Shown piece by piece: positions 23,701 to 25,000 of a stretch of 25,000 nucleotides of DNA (position 1 is its first letter; each line of letters starts with the position of its first letter). The notes beneath the pieces were generated by a model. That model was given only the letters and a program-made list of their open reading frames with translations, was not told the DNA's origin and did no database searches. Position numbers and translations under genes: made by a program. Origin of the DNA: Penaeus vannamei (taxonomy: Eukaryota > Arthropoda > Malacostraca > Decapoda > Penaeidae); contig NC_091561.1 of the NCBI RefSeq assembly GCF_042767895.1, forward strand, positions 34,059,484 through 34,084,483, in the 5' to 3' direction.

Positions 23701-24657
23701 TGCTGAAGCTACAGATATTGGAGTGGTTGTTAAAATCTCTTCATTCTCATCACCCACTTCAACCTGGATAAAAAGAAGCAATTCAGTCTTAAATTTGTAA
23801 TATGATATAGGTTTGTTTGTGAGCCTCTGTAGATGTTAAAATACCCATGTCTTGCTAAACTTTACCAATGATAATGGATTTAGAAATTCTTAAAAATAAT
23901 GGCCAGTCAAGAAAACAATTTTCATTTTCGGTCAAAACATACTCATTTGTTTCATATGAAAATAGTCAATTGGAAAGAATATGAGGAGATTTTTGGCTAC
24001 ATCCTCCCTAAAGAGTCACTCCCATGTAACAACAAACTCAAGTTTTAGAAGTGAGAAGCCCTGATGAAGTCTTATTCATTGATTCTCTCCCTATCTTGCT
24101 CTCATTCATTCTTCACTTTTTCTTTTTTTTTTCCTCCCATTTGCTTATCATCAATATCCTCTCTTTTCCTTTTTCTGTCTGTTTGGCTGAACTGTGGGCA
24201 TCATTAGCTTTCGTAATGGGTTTCCATTCTAAATATGCTCTGTTGCACTTCAACATCTACTACATCTCTGTCCACAAAATTATTTTTATCTGACAAGTTA
24301 AGCAGATGTGAGAAAATACCGGTCACTTCCACACCATACACAACCGCACAATCAACCAATGCCCACTGTGACATCATCAAAACTTCTCCTATTTTCCTGG
24401 AATTTACAAATGATTTACTGGCCAGGCCCACTCCATGTACAACTTCTGCCCAAAATACATATAAAATTAAATTGAGTTTTTGATGAGAATTATAGAATGA
24501 TACTGAAGAATCAATTTGGAAAAAACAAAAAAACACCATAGCCATACTCACTGTTTCTGAAGCCTCAGGGAGACTACTGACCCTGTTATCCGGGAGGCCC
24601 ATACTAGGTGCTAGTAAAAGGTTTTCTGCTGTGTTCCATACAGATGACATCCTTTAT
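16225..24657 (-). CDS. TBRG1: TBRG1 (transforming growth factor beta regulator 1 / NIAM) ortholog, complete
   Basis: Nuclear growth regulator; the vertebrate protein binds ARF and Mdm2 and restrains proliferation. Ten coding exons: 24657-24552 (ATG 24650, A at -3), 23763-23631, 22158-22010, 19916-19779, 19608-19506, 18388-18216, 17962-17817, 17299-17177, 16726-16597 and 16347-16225. All junctions are AG/GT and phases agree, giving 438 codons (human about 411). An RG-rich segment (about 78-90) precedes a basic coiled coil (~100-160: KKKMKHLKQIVKELVY, then ENAALCDQVAEVQQQL). The FYRN domain is at ~240-295 (LDSAGRPIFPITLGPLTIHS; IFPVGFCSSRMFASL) and FYRC at ~300-398 (YTCKIVDGGPIPRFEVV; ACPGARKCSKYKWVKFE). 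The C-terminus is TSPS before TAA. The leader of the first coding exon starts at an acceptor (24657), so a 5' UTR exon lies further right, probably outside the window. The gene is convergent with the sulfotransferase. Assignment rests on recalled resemblance to vertebrate TBRG1; no search was run. Confidence 0.93.
17457..17600. repeat. GAT/GATA-rich low-complexity sequence
   Basis: Imperfect TGATGA and AATGATGA repeats within the TBRG1 intron between the exons at 17962-17817 and 17299-17177. Confidence 0.75.
18429..19129. mobile_element. Nonautonomous hAT-like transposon
   Basis: 701 bp bounded by inverted ends: left CAGGGGTGTCAAACTCA, right TGAGTTTGACACTCCTG. It is flanked by an imperfect 8-bp target-site duplication (ACTTACAT at 18421-18428, ACTTAAGT at 19130-19137), the size expected for hAT. 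Subterminal GAGGGCCAA and AAGGGCCACA motifs recur. No transposase frame is present. A fold-back element is nested inside. It lies in the TBRG1 intron, 38 bp from the acceptor of the FYRN exon (18388). Confidence 0.85.
18671..18882. mobile_element. Fold-back MITE, copy 3 (nested in hAT element)
   Basis: A diverged relative of the elements at 5460 and 12426: left GGCCAGTTTATCAAAA, right TTCAAAACAAACC, with the same interior GCATATCTATCTATC and AGATATGCGTATCT. Its position wholly inside the hAT element suggests that it inserted later. Confidence 0.7.
19302..19470. repeat. (AAT)n/(AATAAA)n-rich low-complexity sequence
   Basis: A run of AATAAT, AAATAATA and AATGATAATG units in the TBRG1 intron, 36 bp downstream (transcript sense) of the exon at 19608-19506. 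The many AATAAA hexamers on the plus strand are antisense to TBRG1. Confidence 0.85.
20379..21119. mobile_element. Dispersed repeat copy A, possibly piggyBac-like
   Basis: Starts at TTAA with TTAATCCCTATGATCCGG. The first ~580 bp match a second copy at 22923-23450 in the same orientation, for example GGGCTGGGTGA, CATTTGGCA, TGGATAAAGCAAATC and AAAATGGCAAA. A possible right end is TTAA at 21116-21119, whose reverse complement TTAACCAGTTGGATTCC is a weak inverted match to the left end. An internal (AAAT)n/(AAT)n run lies at 20750-20790. The right boundary is uncertain. Confidence 0.6.
21552..21905. mobile_element. piggyBac-like MITE with TTAA ends
   Basis: 354 bp bounded by TTAA on both sides. 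The left end TTAACCTGTTGCCGCCAGGT and the reverse complement of the right end TTAACCCATCACCGACGGGT match at 15 of 20 positions. The composition is more GC-rich than the surrounding intron. No open frame of note. It lies in the TBRG1 intron just 3' (transcript sense) of the coiled-coil exon at 22158-22010. Confidence 0.75.
22159..22922 (-). other. TBRG1 intron with poly(A) run
   Basis: AT-rich intron sequence with a 24-nt A run at 22620-22643. No exon or transposon was recognised in it. Confidence 0.55.
22923..23450. repeat. Dispersed repeat copy B
   Basis: Second copy of the repeat at 20379, same orientation, beginning TTAACCCCTATGATCC and ending after AAAAATGGCAAAGAAG. It lacks the ~160-bp GC-richer right part of copy A and is diverged by indels as well as substitutions. 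It lies in the TBRG1 intron between the exons at 23763-23631 and 22158-22010. Confidence 0.8.
23764..24551 (-). other. TBRG1 intron 1 of the coding region
   Basis: No recognised element; a short pyrimidine-rich patch at 24080-24190. The open frames here are in the wrong phase for the spliced gene and show no recognisable similarity. Confidence 0.5.
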
Positions 24658-25000
24658 CTAAAAGGAAAATAGTAAAAATTATTCTAAATATTAATAACCT
24701 AATAGATACAAATAGTTTCTTTTAAGCTTTGATAAACAAGAAACTGAAAATTAGCAATACAAGACAATGAAGCTTAATAATATAGCATATAAACAATCAA
24801 TATAAACCTAAACTCTAGTCACAAAACTTGAAGGTAAAAATATTCTGTTTCTTAAACAGCCAAACAGAGAATGCTAAAATTCCATCATGCACTTTCGACA
24901 TAAACATTAGAACTTTGGCTTTAGGATAAACATCTACTATCCTCAGGCCAGATACATTTGCAGGTTTAATAATTCCAAAAGAAATCAATCTTCAATATTC
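24658..25000 (-). other. Sequence upstream of the TBRG1 start exon
   Basis: Probably an intron in the 5' UTR, because the first coding exon begins at an acceptor (TTTCCTTTTAG). No leader exon, promoter or neighbouring gene could be identified before the window ends. Confidence 0.45.

Overview
This is nuclear DNA of an arthropod, most likely a decapod crustacean and probably a penaeid shrimp. Genes are split by GT-AG introns, and the introns are full of very long microsatellites (a ~700-bp CT tract, ATT/ATG/GAT runs, TATA runs), small inverted-repeat transposons and a decayed non-LTR retrotransposon. This texture is typical of penaeid genomes. The taxon is inferred from texture and protein resemblance, not proven.

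Three protein genes can be built exon by exon with matching splice phases. (1) Minus strand, positions 2258 to 431 and continuing off the left edge: the 5' part of a Golgi-type sulfotransferase of the WSCD family (like Drosophila CG9164). (2) Plus strand, 3042 to 14771: a nearly complete paralog in six exons of about 421 codons, with a membrane anchor, a Ser/Thr-rich stem and a full PAPS-binding sulfotransferase domain. Its upstream-most exon was not found. These two genes are head-to-head and share a ~0.8-kb intergenic stretch. Their shared intron phases and an equal-length catalytic exon show that they are duplicates. (3) Minus strand, 24657 to 16225: a complete ten-coding-exon gene of 438 codons for an ortholog of TBRG1/NIAM, a nuclear growth regulator with FYRN and FYRC domains. 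It is convergent with gene 2.

Non-genic layout: left-edge introns of gene 1 (1-2198); divergent spacer (2259-3041); microsatellite-dense intron 1 of gene 2 (3153-4916); intron 2 of gene 2 (5395-8442) with a fold-back element, a LINE ORF1 fossil and a 41-bp minisatellite; a 5.2-kb intron of gene 2 (8888-14109) with palindromes and a second fold-back copy; a pyrimidine-rich convergent spacer (14930-16150); and TBRG1 introns carrying a hAT element with a nested fold-back copy, a piggyBac-like MITE and two copies of a ~550-bp dispersed repeat.

Genes 1 and 2 are predicted to be type II membrane enzymes that transfer sulfate from PAPS to glycans in the Golgi. TBRG1 has no evident functional link to them. 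No RNA genes, CRISPR arrays or bacterial features were found. No new defence-like or enzymatic system was recognised. The most unusual items are structural: repeats abutting splice sites, a tight run of palindromes, and the inverted sulfotransferase duplication.
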